DNA of 64,000 nucleotides from Arthrobacter sp. S39 (GTDB lineage: Bacteria; Actinomycetota; Actinomycetes; Actinomycetales; Micrococcaceae), in NCBI RefSeq assembly GCF_004320525.1, contig NZ_SIHX01000004.1, positions 372,001 through 436,000 of the forward strand, written 5' to 3'. The notes below the pieces were generated by a model that was not told where the DNA came from, did not search any database, and saw only the letters and a list, made by a program, of their open reading frames with translations. The position numbers were made by a program, and so were the translations under genes. This document shows, piece by piece, positions 53,053-61,163 of this stretch. Every line of letters starts with the position of its first letter. The stretch's first letter is position 1.

Positions 53053-53772
53053 ATGGTGAACCGGGAGCTGCTGGCCGCGATCCGTGCGGCGCTGGAAGAA
53101 CAGGCCGACGCCGAACGCGGCGCGGGCGCGCAGGCCTATATGAAATCGACTGTCCCGTCGCTGGGCGTCCGGGTGCCCGAGGTCCGGCGCCTGACCATGG
53201 CTGCGGCCGCCGCCCACCCCTTCGATTCCCCGGAACAGTTGCGGGCAACGGTGCTCGAGCTCTGGCGTGACGCCACGGTACGGGAGGAACGCTACGCGGC
53301 GATAGACCTCACCGGCCTGAAAATGGCGGCCAAGGACCTGGCGATGCTTCCGGTGTACGAGGAAATCATCCGCACCGGCGCCTGGTGGGACTTCGTCGAC
53401 GGCGTGGCACACCGGATCTGCGGCCTCCTTCTGGCGCACCGGCCGGCCATGACAGAGGTCCTTGGAAGGTGGAGCACGGACCCGGACTTCTGGATCAGGA
53501 GGGCCTCGATCACCGCCCAGCTCAAGGCCAAAGCCCACACCGACCGCAGGCTGCTCCGGGAAGTCATCGAAGCCAACCTGTCGGATCCTGAATTCTTCAT
53601 CCGGAAGGCCATTGGCTGGGCATTGCGCGAGTTTGGCAAAACCGACCCCGAATGGGTTCGGACCTTCGCCGCAGAGTACGGCGAACGGCTCAGCCCGCTC
53701 TCCCGCCGCGAAGCCGTGCGGAATCTGCCGTCAGATGACGAGGCGGATCTGCCGTCAGATGACGGGGCGTGA
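53053..53772 (+). CDS. DNA alkylation repair protein (AlkD-like HEAT repeats)
   Basis: 239-residue alpha-helical HEAT-repeat protein of the AlkC/AlkD glycosylase superfamily, which excises alkylated bases. MKSTVPSLGVRVPEVR, EERYAAIDL, WWDFVDGVAHRICG and FWIRRASITAQL, FFIRKAIGWALREFGK are the conserved repeat and active-site (Trp/Asp) segments. ATG 53053 follows a -10 hexamer directly. The C-terminus carries a tandem 7-residue repeat LPSDDEA-D-LPSDDGA. Its 3' end overlaps the convergent mptB gene by 18 bases. Confidence 0.9.
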   Translation: MVNRELLAAIRAALEEQADAERGAGAQAYMKSTVPSLGVRVPEVRRLTMAAAAAHPFDSPEQLRATVLELWRDATVREERYAAIDLTGLKMAAKDLAMLPVYEEIIRTGAWWDFVDGVAHRICGLLLAHRPAMTEVLGRWSTDPDFWIRRASITAQLKAKAHTDRRLLREVIEANLSDPEFFIRKAIGWALREFGKTDPEWVRTFAAEYGERLSPLSRREAVRNLPSDDEADLPSDDGA

Positions 53773-55308
53773 GGTGACCGGCTGGTCCGGCTTGCTGAAA
53801 AGCTGTTTGGTGCGCGGGTCCAGGAAGATCAGGTACAGGGCGAACAGCAGCGCGATGATGGCCGCACCGTTCCGTGCCAGCGCAAGCGCCAGGCCCAGGT
53901 CTTCGGTCTGCAGGTAGGGGAAGACCTCCAGCTGGTCCGAAATGGCGTAGACCATAAAGAAGGAAACAATGAAGTAGAGGGCTTTGACCTGCCAGTCATC
54001 ACGGATACCGGTGACTGCGAACAGCGGGATGAGCCACACCACGTACCAGGACTGGATCATGGGGGCCAGCAGGACGATGGCAGCAAACGCCAGTGTCAGG
54101 CGCCGCATGAGGCGGTCGTGGTCTCCCTTGAAGATCTGCCAGGCGACAATGCCCACGGCAAGCAGCTTCCCGGCGTCGTACACCCATTTGGCGAGCCCCC
54201 AGCCGTCGAGGTTGAACGCATTGGCGATGGAGGCCACCACGAGGCCCATCAGGCCGATCGGTGCGTACCAGATCCAGATGCTGCCGGGGGCCGACAGGCC
54301 ATTGATCCAGCCGAAGCCGAAGCCGTTGACGCGGCTCATGGCAAAGAGGAGTCCGAAGCTCAGGCCGGCGGTGAGTCCCCAGTACAGGAATTTCCGTGGC
54401 CAGCTGGCGCCCTTCCCGGCCCAGAGCAGGCCGATGAAGGGCAGGAAGACGATGGTGATCGGCTTGACCGAGATGGAGAGCGTGACCAGGACGATGCCGA
54501 GCACCACCCGGCGTGTGGCGCAGTAATACAGGCCAGCCAGGGCCAGGCCGATCATCAGGGCGTCGTTGTGCACGCTGGCAATGAAGTTGGTGAGGAACAG
54601 CGGATTGGCAGCAGTGAGCCAGAGGGCCCGGTGCGGGTTCACGCCGTGGAGCTCCGCCAGCTTGGGGACGTAGATGATGCACAGCACGATGCCCACGAGT
54701 GCGGCCAGCCGGAAGAGCATCACGCTGGCCTCGGGGTGCACGTTGGTGGACCAGACCACAAACTGCTCAATCCAGAGGAACAGCTGGCCGTACGGGACCG
54801 GGGCCTCGGTCCACATCTTGTCGGCACCGAGCTGGAAGTAGTTGGACAGCGCCGAGATGCCGTTTTCGTAAGGATTGAAGCCTTCCACCATCAGCCTGCC
54901 CTGGCCGATGTAGGCATACACGTCGCGGCTGAACAGCGGCACGGTGAACATCATGGGCAGGCCCCACACCACCACCGCCTGCAGTGTGGCCTTGCGCGCC
55001 TGAAGGCCCCAGACCCGGACGCGCTGACCCAGCCGCAGCCAGGCCCGGACCAGCAGCATGCCGCCGACAGCCAGGAGGATGATGGACAGCGCTACCCCGA
55101 TGGCCTCGGTCCGCATCCAGATGAAGAGCGGCATCCGCCGCAGTTCCGAGACGGGAGCAAGCCAGCCCACTCCCAGGGAGCCGATCATCATAAAGACCGA
55201 ACCGACGAAACCGGCGATCAAAGGAGACAGTGCGTTGTCGACCTCAGCCTCCGGCCGCACAGGGATCGTGGCGGCCTTCTCCCCCGCTGCAGGCACAGGC
55301 GCCGTCAT
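53755..55308 (-). CDS. mptB: Polyprenol-phosphate-mannose-dependent alpha-(1->6)-mannosyltransferase
   Basis: GT-C membrane glycosyltransferase of 517 residues with about 12 membrane spans. The first extracytoplasmic loop carries SRDVYAYIGQGRLMVEGFNPYENG, with the acidic catalytic segment RDVYAY, and later GASWPRKFLYWG and MIQSWYVVWLIPLFA. MptB-type enzymes extend the mannan core of actinobacterial lipomannans. Start is unclear: ATG 55308 (MTAPVPAAGEK) or TTG 55323 (MDNPEM). It is divergent from orn. Confidence 0.9.
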   Translation of the reverse strand: MTAPVPAAGEKAATIPVRPEAEVDNALSPLIAGFVGSVFMMIGSLGVGWLAPVSELRRMPLFIWMRTEAIGVALSIILLAVGGMLLVRAWLRLGQRVRVWGLQARKATLQAVVVWGLPMMFTVPLFSRDVYAYIGQGRLMVEGFNPYENGISALSNYFQLGADKMWTEAPVPYGQLFLWIEQFVVWSTNVHPEASVMLFRLAALVGIVLCIIYVPKLAELHGVNPHRALWLTAANPLFLTNFIASVHNDALMIGLALAGLYYCATRRVVLGIVLVTLSISVKPITIVFLPFIGLLWAGKGASWPRKFLYWGLTAGLSFGLLFAMSRVNGFGFGWINGLSAPGSIWIWYAPIGLMGLVVASIANAFNLDGWGLAKWVYDAGKLLAVGIVAWQIFKGDHDRLMRRLTLAFAAIVLLAPMIQSWYVVWLIPLFAVTGIRDDWQVKALYFIVSFFMVYAISDQLEVFPYLQTEDLGLALALARNGAAIIALLFALYLIFLDPRTKQLFSKPDQPVTSRPVI

Positions 55309-55449
55309 CTCAGGATTGTCCAATCTCTTGCATTGCGCGCTTCCACCCGACGGGCCTCACCGGGCCGGACGGGGCATGTACAACGACGGAAAACTCACCG
55401 CCGCGTTTCCGAAATCCTAGCATCGGACGGCCCGGACGGAGCTAAACGG

Positions 55450-55455
55450 TAGGCT
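55450..55455 (+). promoter_or_regulatory. -10 hexamer TAGGCT, leaderless start
   Basis: TAGGCT ends six bases before the GTG of orn at 55462; no Shine-Dalgarno sequence. Confidence 0.6.
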
Positions 55456-55461
55456 TGTCAA

Positions 55462-56106
55462 GTGCCTATATCTAATGAACGCATCGTCTGGATCGACTGC
55501 GAAATGACCGGCCTGGACATCAAGAACGACGCCCTGATCGAGGTGGCGGCCCTGGTGACGGATTCGGAACTGAACATCCTGGGCGATGGCGTGGACGTGG
55601 TGATCAAGCCGGACGACGCCGCACTGGCGCAGATGAATGACTTCGTCCGCGACATGCACACGCGCTCGGGGCTCCTGAAGGAACTGCCGCACGGCAAGAC
55701 CATGGAGGAGGCCGAGGCGGCCGTCATGGAATACATCGAAAAGTGGGTGCCGGACCCCCGCAAGGCGCCGCTGGGCGGCAACTCCGTGGGCACGGACCGG
55801 GTCTTCCTGTCCCGGGACATGCCGGCAGTCGTGGAACACCTGCATTACCGCGTGATCGATGTGAGCACCATCAAGGAACTGTCACGCCGGTGGTTCGCCC
55901 GGGCCTATTTCCAGTCCCCCGCCAAAAAAGGCGGCCACCGCGCCCTCGGAGACATCAAGGACTCCATCGACGAACTCCGCTACTACCGCGAAGCGGTGTT
56001 CGTTCCTGCGCCGGGGCCGGACAGCGCAACGGCTCAGGGCATCTCCAAGCGCATTGCCGCCGGCACCGCCGCTTCGGAGGCCGACGCAACGGTCCCCGGG
56101 AAGTAA
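55462..56106 (+). CDS. orn: Oligoribonuclease
   Basis: 3'-5' exoribonuclease that degrades RNA oligonucleotides, including pGpG from c-di-GMP. 214 residues with the DEDDh acidic motifs: DCEMTGLD at 12-19, NSVGTDRVFL, and RALGDIKDSIDELRYYR near the end. The C-terminal 30 residues are a low-complexity Ala/Thr tail. The GTG start lies six bases after a -10 hexamer. tRNA-His follows downstream. Confidence 0.95.
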   Translation: MPISNERIVWIDCEMTGLDIKNDALIEVAALVTDSELNILGDGVDVVIKPDDAALAQMNDFVRDMHTRSGLLKELPHGKTMEEAEAAVMEYIEKWVPDPRKAPLGGNSVGTDRVFLSRDMPAVVEHLHYRVIDVSTIKELSRRWFARAYFQSPAKKGGHRALGDIKDSIDELRYYREAVFVPAPGPDSATAQGISKRIAAGTAASEADATVPGK

Positions 56107-56234
56107 TCTGCGCCACGTTTGAGGGAATTTTCGCCAAAAACCGGAAAAGTGGCAAAAGCACCCCCGAACAGCAGGTAAGCTATTTGAGTTGCCTTTCAAG
56201 GGAGCCGGTCAGCCGGTAAACAAGCAAGGCACAT

Positions 56235-56308
56235 GGTGGGCTTAGCTCAGTTGGCAGAGCGCCTGGTTGTGGTCCAGGAGGTCGCGGGTTCAACCCCCGT
56301 AGCTCACC
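56235..56308 (+). tRNA. tRNA-His(GTG)
   Basis: G-1 (56235) precedes acceptor stem GTGGGCT, paired with AGCTCAC and C73, the tRNA-His hallmark. The anticodon loop TTGTGGT gives GTG. T-arm GCGGG-TTCAACC-CCCGT. CCA not encoded. Confidence 0.95.
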
Positions 56309-56344
56309 CTCACAGGATGGTACGAAAACCCCATCCAAAAAGAA

Positions 56345-56382
56345 GGCCGCACCGGATATCCGGTGCGGCCTCCTTTGTTTTT
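56345..56382 (+). terminator. Intrinsic terminator of tRNA-His
   Basis: An 11-bp stem GGCCGCACCGG / CCGGTGCGGCC with an ATAT loop, followed by TCCTTTGTTTTT. Confidence 0.8.
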
Positions 56383-56433
56383 GTCCCACGCCCGGTAACC
56401 GAGACCGGGCCGCACGCCGAAGGGATGCCGAAG

Positions 56434-57006
56434 ATGACAGTTATGCCAATCACCATCTGGGGGGAACCGGTCCTGCACCGCCGGGCCTCCGAAGTGGACG
56501 TGTTCGACGACGAACTCCGGACCCTGATTGCCGACATGTTCGAAACCAACGACGCCGCCAACGGCGTGGGACTCGCGGCGCCGCAGGTCGGCGTGGGCAA
56601 GCGGATCTTTGTCTACAAGTTCGCCAACGATGACGGCGCTGCCCCCGCGGGCGTCCTGGTCAACCCCGTCCTGACATTGTCCAAGATTTCCGGCGCCCTT
56701 CCTGATCCTGATGAGGAAGAGGAGGGCTGCCTCTCTTTCCCCGGCGGCCAGTACCCGCTGAAGCGCGCCGAATGGGCCCGGGTCCAGGGCTTCGACGGCC
56801 ATGGGCAGCCGGTCGAATTTGAGGCCACGGGATGGTTCGCACGGGTGATCCAGCACGAATACGACCACCTCGACGGAAAGCTCTACGTCAACCGGCTCAT
56901 GGACCGTTATGCCCGCAAGGCGATGAAGCAGGCCAAGAAGAGCGGCTGGGGCGTTCCGGGCCTGACCTGGATGCCCGGCGTCGATCCGGATCCCTTCGGC
57001 CACTAG
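56434..57006 (+). CDS. def: Peptide deformylase
   Basis: Removes the formyl group from nascent N-termini. 190 residues with the three PDF motifs: GVGLAAPQ at 44-51, EGCLS with metal ligand Cys99, and QHEYDHLDG with two His ligands. The C-terminus extends beyond the core by about 25 residues, ending GVDPDPFGH. ATG 56434 is preceded by GAAGGG nine bases upstream; the frame stays open into tRNA-His, so the apparent upstream part is not coding. It is convergent with the HNH gene. Confidence 0.95.
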   Translation: MTVMPITIWGEPVLHRRASEVDVFDDELRTLIADMFETNDAANGVGLAAPQVGVGKRIFVYKFANDDGAAPAGVLVNPVLTLSKISGALPDPDEEEEGCLSFPGGQYPLKRAEWARVQGFDGHGQPVEFEATGWFARVIQHEYDHLDGKLYVNRLMDRYARKAMKQAKKSGWGVPGLTWMPGVDPDPFGH

Positions 57007-57020
57007 CCCAGCAGCGGACC

Positions 57021-57818
57021 TCAGCCCGCAGTCACCGTGGACTGGTCCGGGCAGGTGTCCAGGACCCGCTTCATGGCATCCTTCTCCGGCTGCGTCACCC
57101 AGAGCCCGTAGGCTGCCTTCACCGAGATCTGCCGGGCAACGTAGTGGCAGCGGAAAGCCTTGTTTTTCGGCAGCCAGGTAGCGGCGTCGCCGGCGCTTTT
57201 TTGCTGGTTGGCGGGACCGTCGGCGGCGATAAGGTTCACGGGATCATTGGCCAGGCTTTGGCGCTGCTGCGGAGTCAGTTGCTGCGCACCCTTCTGCCAG
57301 GCGTCACCCAAAGCCACCACATGGTCGATCTGGACTGCCTTGCTGCTTTCCTGGCCCCGGCGGAAATCCACCACTTGTCCGGTGTAAGGCTCATCGAAGG
57401 TCCCGGCGGCGATCCGGCATTTTGAGCCTTCGGTGAATATCACGCCGGTCAGGTCGCGGCGAAGGATGTCATTGCGGGTGTCACAGCCGTTCCGGTCGAC
57501 GTCCAGCCAGGCCTGGCCGAAGGCTTCGCGCTCATAGTTGTCGTTCGGCGCACGTCCTTTGACCGGCAGCCCTTCGAGTGCTTCGCGGGCACTCCCCTGC
57601 GGCACGGCGTGTACCGGGACGACGGGTTTCATAAAGGCGGCGTCGAAAACGGGAGCCGCGGTGGGTCCGGCCATGGCCGGTTCCGCCACGGCGAACTGGC
57701 CGGCCGTGAAGAACCAGGCCACCAAGGCCACTGCGGCGCAGGCCAGCAGGACCACCAGGGCCCATGCCTGCCTGGAGCGCCGGCGCGCCCTTCGATAGGC
57801 AGACCAGCTGACGGTCAC
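57021..57818 (-). CDS. Secreted or membrane-anchored HNH endonuclease family protein
   Basis: 265-residue protein. A basic N-terminus (YRRARRRSRQ) and one hydrophobic segment (about 18-40) suggest export or anchoring. The nuclease domain resembles the GmrSD-C/DUF1524 HNH group: paired cysteines in RNGCDTRNDILRRDL and GSKCRIAAG, the catalytic QIDHVVALGDAW, then NLIAADGPANQQKS and CHYV. Extracellular nuclease is the likely role. The GTG start at 57818 has GGAAGGGCGGGA upstream. Confidence 0.87.
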   Translation of the reverse strand: MTVSWSAYRRARRRSRQAWALVVLLACAAVALVAWFFTAGQFAVAEPAMAGPTAAPVFDAAFMKPVVPVHAVPQGSAREALEGLPVKGRAPNDNYEREAFGQAWLDVDRNGCDTRNDILRRDLTGVIFTEGSKCRIAAGTFDEPYTGQVVDFRRGQESSKAVQIDHVVALGDAWQKGAQQLTPQQRQSLANDPVNLIAADGPANQQKSAGDAATWLPKNKAFRCHYVARQISVKAAYGLWVTQPEKDAMKRVLDTCPDQSTVTAG

Positions 57819-57930
57819 GGGCGTCCCGCCCTTCCGGATACGTACTGCACCAGAAGAGCCTAGGCCACCCCACTGGCACCGTGGTCGATATCCACAGTGT
57901 TGGGGAAAGGTGGCCGGCCGGGAATGGCCG

Positions 57931-58134
57931 CTATTGCTCCCGGGTCACTCTCCGGAGGTCTTCCGCGGCAACCTGAAGAAGCCCTTCGAGCTGGCGCACG
58001 CGGTCCTCGCGGATGTCCCCCGCCTGATGGGCGGCCCGGGCATCCTCGAGGAGCCGGACTGCCTCCTTATGGTTCGCCTTTGCCACATCAAGGGCGTGTT
58101 CCAGGGTGGTGTCGTGGAGAGTTTCGTTGTCCAT
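57931..58134 (-). CDS. Small helical hypothetical protein
   Basis: 67-residue product rich in Ala, Glu, Arg and Leu with heptad spacing over almost its whole length (LEHALDVAKANHKEAVRLLEDARAAH and VRQLEGLLQVAAEDLRRV), probably a two-helix coiled coil. No domain recognised. Composition and length fit small conserved Arthrobacter proteins, but the ribosome binding site is weak. It sits between gapdh and the HNH gene on the same strand. Confidence 0.6.
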   Translation of the reverse strand: MDNETLHDTTLEHALDVAKANHKEAVRLLEDARAAHQAGDIREDRVRQLEGLLQVAAEDLRRVTREQ

Positions 58135-58208
58135 GCCACCAGTGTGGTCCCGTTTCCCGGCTGATTCCAGAGAACCAGCCGGGAAACTGCAGGGAACCTC
58201 AGCTGGAA

Positions 58209-59687
58209 TCAGACGGCGATGGCTGCGAGAGCTGCCGCGGGCTCCTTCGCCGGGAACGACGGCGGGTTGACCCCTGCCATCTCTTCCATGACCCGGACCA
58301 CCTGGCAGCTGTAGCCGAATTCGTTGTCGTACCAGACGTAGAGGATGACGTTTTTGTCGTTGGAGATGGTGGCCAGGCCGTCAACAATGCCGGCACGGCG
58401 TGATCCGACGAAGTCCGTGGAAACAACCTCGGGCGAGTCGATGTAGTCAATCTGCTTGCGGAGGTCCGAATGCAGGGACATCTGGCGCAGGTAATCGTTC
58501 ACCTCATCCTTGGTGGTGCCGTTTTCCAGGCTGAGGTTCAGGATGGCCAGCGAGACGTCCGGCGTGGGGACGCGGATGGAGCTGCCGGAAAGCTTGCCCT
58601 GAAGTTCGGGCAGCGCCTTCGCCACAGCAGTGGCCGCTCCGGTTTCGGTGATGACCATGTTCAGCGCGGCGGAGCGGCCGCGGCGGTCGCCCTTGTGGAA
58701 GTTGTCGATCAGGTTCTGGTCGTTGGTGAAGGAGTGGACGGTTTCAACGTGGCCGTGGATCACGCCGAACTTGTCGTTGATGGCCTTCAGGACCGGGGTG
58801 ATCGCGTTCGTGGTGCAGGACGCTGCGGACACGATCTGGTCGGTGTCCTCGATGCTGCCGTGGTTGATGCCGTGCACGATGTTCTTCAGCGCGCCCTTGC
58901 CCGGAGCGGTCAGCAGCACGCGGGCAACGCCCTTGCTCTGCAGGTGCTGGGACAGGCCTTCGGCGTCGCGCCAGCGGCCGGTGTTGTCCACCACAAGCGC
59001 ATTGTGGATGCCGTAGGCGGTGTAGTCGATGGTGGCCGGGTTGTCCGAGTAGATGACCTGGACCTGGACGCCGTTGGCGGTGATGGTGTTGGCCTCCTCA
59101 TCCACGCGGATGGTGCCTTCGAAGGACCCGTGGACCGAGTCGCGGCGCAGCAGGCTGGCGCGCTTGGAGAGGTCCTTGTCCGAGCCGCGGCGCACAACGA
59201 TGGCGCGCAGGCGCAGGCCGTGGCCGCCGCCTGCCTTTTCGATGAGGAGGCGGGCCAGGAGACGGCCGATCCGGCCGAAGCCGTACAGCACAACATCGGT
59301 GCTGGTGCGGTTGTCTGCGCCGCGCTTGCCCACTACCTCGGCCAGTTCGGCGCGGAGGAACTCTTCCAGGGTGGCGCCATCGCCCTCAGCCTTGAACTTC
59401 TGGTTGAGGCGGGCGATGTCGATCGCTGCCGCGCCCAGTTCCAGGCCGGCGAGCGTGTTCAGCAGCGGGGCTGTCTCCTCCAGGAGCAGCTCATCCTTGC
59501 TCATGCGGCGGGCGAACCGGTGCGCCTTCAGGATGTTCATGGTGGACTTGTTGATCAGGCTGCGGCCGTGAATGCTGGTCACCACATTGTTTTCGCGGTA
59601 CAGCCGGCCGATCACCGGAATCATGGCCTCGGCGAGTGCCTCCCGGCCCATCCACGTATCAAGACAAGAATCTGACGTCTGGCTCAC
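58209..59687 (-). CDS. gapB: Glyceraldehyde-3-phosphate dehydrogenase, long (GapB-like) form
   Basis: Interconverts glyceraldehyde 3-phosphate and 1,3-bisphosphoglycerate. 492 residues: an N-terminal extension of about 125 residues (helical, KDELLLEETAPLLNTLAGLELGAAAIDIARLNQ) precedes a complete GAPDH with GFGRIGRLLARL, catalytic SAASCTTNAI, NFHKGDRRGRSAALNM and YDNEFGYS. The length matches the corynebacterial GapB group, considered gluconeogenic and NADP-tolerant; cofactor use cannot be read directly. A -10 TAGAAT at 59869-59874 would give a leader of about 170 bases. Confidence 0.93.
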   Translation of the reverse strand: MSQTSDSCLDTWMGREALAEAMIPVIGRLYRENNVVTSIHGRSLINKSTMNILKAHRFARRMSKDELLLEETAPLLNTLAGLELGAAAIDIARLNQKFKAEGDGATLEEFLRAELAEVVGKRGADNRTSTDVVLYGFGRIGRLLARLLIEKAGGGHGLRLRAIVVRRGSDKDLSKRASLLRRDSVHGSFEGTIRVDEEANTITANGVQVQVIYSDNPATIDYTAYGIHNALVVDNTGRWRDAEGLSQHLQSKGVARVLLTAPGKGALKNIVHGINHGSIEDTDQIVSAASCTTNAITPVLKAINDKFGVIHGHVETVHSFTNDQNLIDNFHKGDRRGRSAALNMVITETGAATAVAKALPELQGKLSGSSIRVPTPDVSLAILNLSLENGTTKDEVNDYLRQMSLHSDLRKQIDYIDSPEVVSTDFVGSRRAGIVDGLATISNDKNVILYVWYDNEFGYSCQVVRVMEEMAGVNPPSFPAKEPAAALAAIAV

Positions 59688-59882
59688 AGAACTACCTTCC
59701 TTGGGTCAACCACATACGTCCTCGTACGCGGAGGGCGGCCGCCGGAGGTGTTCCGGGGCGCGAGCGTCGGCGGGGATTCGGTCCACCCCGGACACCTTGG
59801 AGAAGCGCAAAGAAAAGCCACCGGCTGCGAACGCAGACCCGGCGGCAGAACTTCTACGTTCGCTCTCCATTCTAGGCTGGAG

Positions 59883-59902
59883 GGGGGCCCTGAACGGCCC
59901 CC
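59883..59902 (-). terminator. Possible terminator of rnpB
   Basis: GGGGGCC / GGCCCCC stem with a six-base loop, about 55 bases beyond the predicted 3' end of rnpB. No T-tract; it also lies close to the gap promoter. Confidence 0.35.
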
Positions 59903-59957
59903 GCGGGCGTGAAGTCACTCACATGCGGCGCCCGGCTGCCCGGCTGGGGGGTTGGTT

Positions 59958-60345
59958 GGATGGGTTGACCGATACGCCGGGTTCTGTGCTCCCGTGCCGT
60001 TACCAGCGCGGGAGTAGCGGCCATCCATCTACGGACGCCGTTGCCGACGCCCTCCAGCGGCCTACCCGGACACTCGGGCGGGCAGCCCTCAAACGTGTCC
60101 TGTCTGGCCTTGCTCCGGGTGGGGTTTACCTAGCCTTCCCGGTCACCCGGGAAGCTGGTGGTCTCTTACACCACCGTTTCACCCTTACCTGCTGCCTTCC
60201 GTTGCCGGAAGACGCAGGCGGTCTGTTCTCTGTGGCACTGGCCTGCGGGTTACCCCGAGTGGGCGTTACCCACCACCCTGCCCTGCGGAGCCCGGACGTT
60301 CCTCGAGCCACTTGCGTGACGCGCGGCCGCCTGGTCAACCCATCC
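59958..60345 (-). ncRNA. rnpB: RNase P RNA, bacterial type A
   Basis: Catalytic RNA that trims tRNA 5' leaders. About 388 bases bounded by a 13-bp P1 helix (GGATGGGTTGACC / GGTCAACCCATCC). Conserved core elements read on the minus strand are GAGGAACGTCCGGGCTCC (P4/CRI region), GGCAGCAGGTAAGGGTGAAACGGTG, GTAAGAGACCACCAG, GGTAAACCCCACCCGGAGCAAG and ACAGAACCCGGCGTA. A -10 hexamer TAGAAT lies at 60353-60358, seven bases before the 5' end. The region has no protein-coding gene. Confidence 0.95.
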
Positions 60346-60352
60346 GGCGTCC

Positions 60353-60358
60353 ATTCTA
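60353..60358 (-). promoter_or_regulatory. -10 element of rnpB
   Basis: TAGAAT on the minus strand, seven bases before the 5' base of the P1 helix. A -35 is not clear. Confidence 0.6.
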
Positions 60359-60386
60359 CCGTCGGAACGGGGCCGGAAGTCGCCGG

Positions 60387-60392
60387 TAGGAT
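60387..60392 (+). promoter_or_regulatory. -10 hexamer TAGGAT, leaderless start
   Basis: TAGGAT ends six bases before the GTG of yaaA at 60399. It lies only about 30 bases from the divergent rnpB -10 element. Confidence 0.6.
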
Positions 60393-60398
60393 CGTACG

Positions 60399-61163
60399 GT
60401 GCTGATTCTGCTTCCCCCCTCCGAAGGCAAGACCCCTGCAGTCCGTGGATCCGCCGTCGACTGGCCTTCCCTGAGCTTCCCGGCACTGAACACGTACCGT
60501 GCCAAGGTCCTTGAGGCGCTGGGAACGGTGAGCGCCCACGAGGATGCCCTCGCACTGCTGGGCGTCGGGGCATCGCTGAAGGACGACGTCGAACGCAACA
60601 CCCGGCTGCACGCGGAACCGGCGGCTCCTGCGCACCAGATCTATTCCGGCGTTTTGTACGACGCCCTCGGCTACAAAACGCTGACGCCGGCGCAGCGACG
60701 GAAGGCCGATGAATCGGTGCTGGTGGTGTCCGCGCTGTGGGGCGCCATCCGCTTCGCCGACCGCGTGCCCGCCTACCGGCTGTCGATGGGAACGGCACTG
60801 CCCGACGTCGGCCGCCTCGCCTCGTTCTGGAAACCGCAACTCTCCGAAGCCCTCGCCGAGGCGTCCGCCGCGCACCTGCTGGTGGACTGCCGCTCCAGCA
60901 CCTACTCCGCGGCGTGGGCTCCGCCGCCGGCGCAGACGGTGGCCGTCAACGTCTTCACGGAGGTGAACGGGGTGCGCAAGGTGGTGAGCCACTTCGCGAA
61001 GCACACACGCGGCGAGCTGGCGAGGCACCTGCTGGTCCGCCGCGGCAACGCCCCGCAGACGCCGTCGCAGCTGCTGAAGGCGGCCCGCGAAAAGTGGGAC
61101 GCGGAACTGGTGGACGGTTCAGCGCGGAAGCCGCACGCGCTGAACATCATCCTGCCCAACTAA
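60399..61163 (+). CDS. yaaA: Peroxide stress protein YaaA (DUF328)
   Basis: 254-residue protein of the YaaA/UPF0246 family; E. coli YaaA lowers free intracellular iron under peroxide stress. MLILLPPSEGKT at the start, YSGVLYDALGYKTL and LWGAIRFADRVPAYRLSMG are the family hallmarks. The GTG start follows a -10 hexamer directly and shares a short spacer with rnpB. The 3' end overlaps the convergent zinc-ribbon-family gene by four bases. Confidence 0.93.
   Translation: MLILLPPSEGKTPAVRGSAVDWPSLSFPALNTYRAKVLEALGTVSAHEDALALLGVGASLKDDVERNTRLHAEPAAPAHQIYSGVLYDALGYKTLTPAQRRKADESVLVVSALWGAIRFADRVPAYRLSMGTALPDVGRLASFWKPQLSEALAEASAAHLLVDCRSSTYSAAWAPPPAQTVAVNVFTEVNGVRKVVSHFAKHTRGELARHLLVRRGNAPQTPSQLLKAAREKWDAELVDGSARKPHALNIILPN

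Noticed and set aside
54100..55460. A long plus-strand frame antisense to mptB that runs up to orn.
   Set aside because: mptB has a full GT-C membrane pattern; the antisense product is a charged, domainless sequence.
56233..56433. In-frame upstream extension of peptide deformylase.
   Set aside because: It would start inside tRNA-His and cross its terminator; the ATG at 56434 has a ribosome binding site and gives the family length.
59960..61028. Protein-coding frames running through the RNase P RNA gene.
   Set aside because: The region matches the conserved structure of RNase P RNA, and the frames cross the P1 helix and the yaaA gene antisense.
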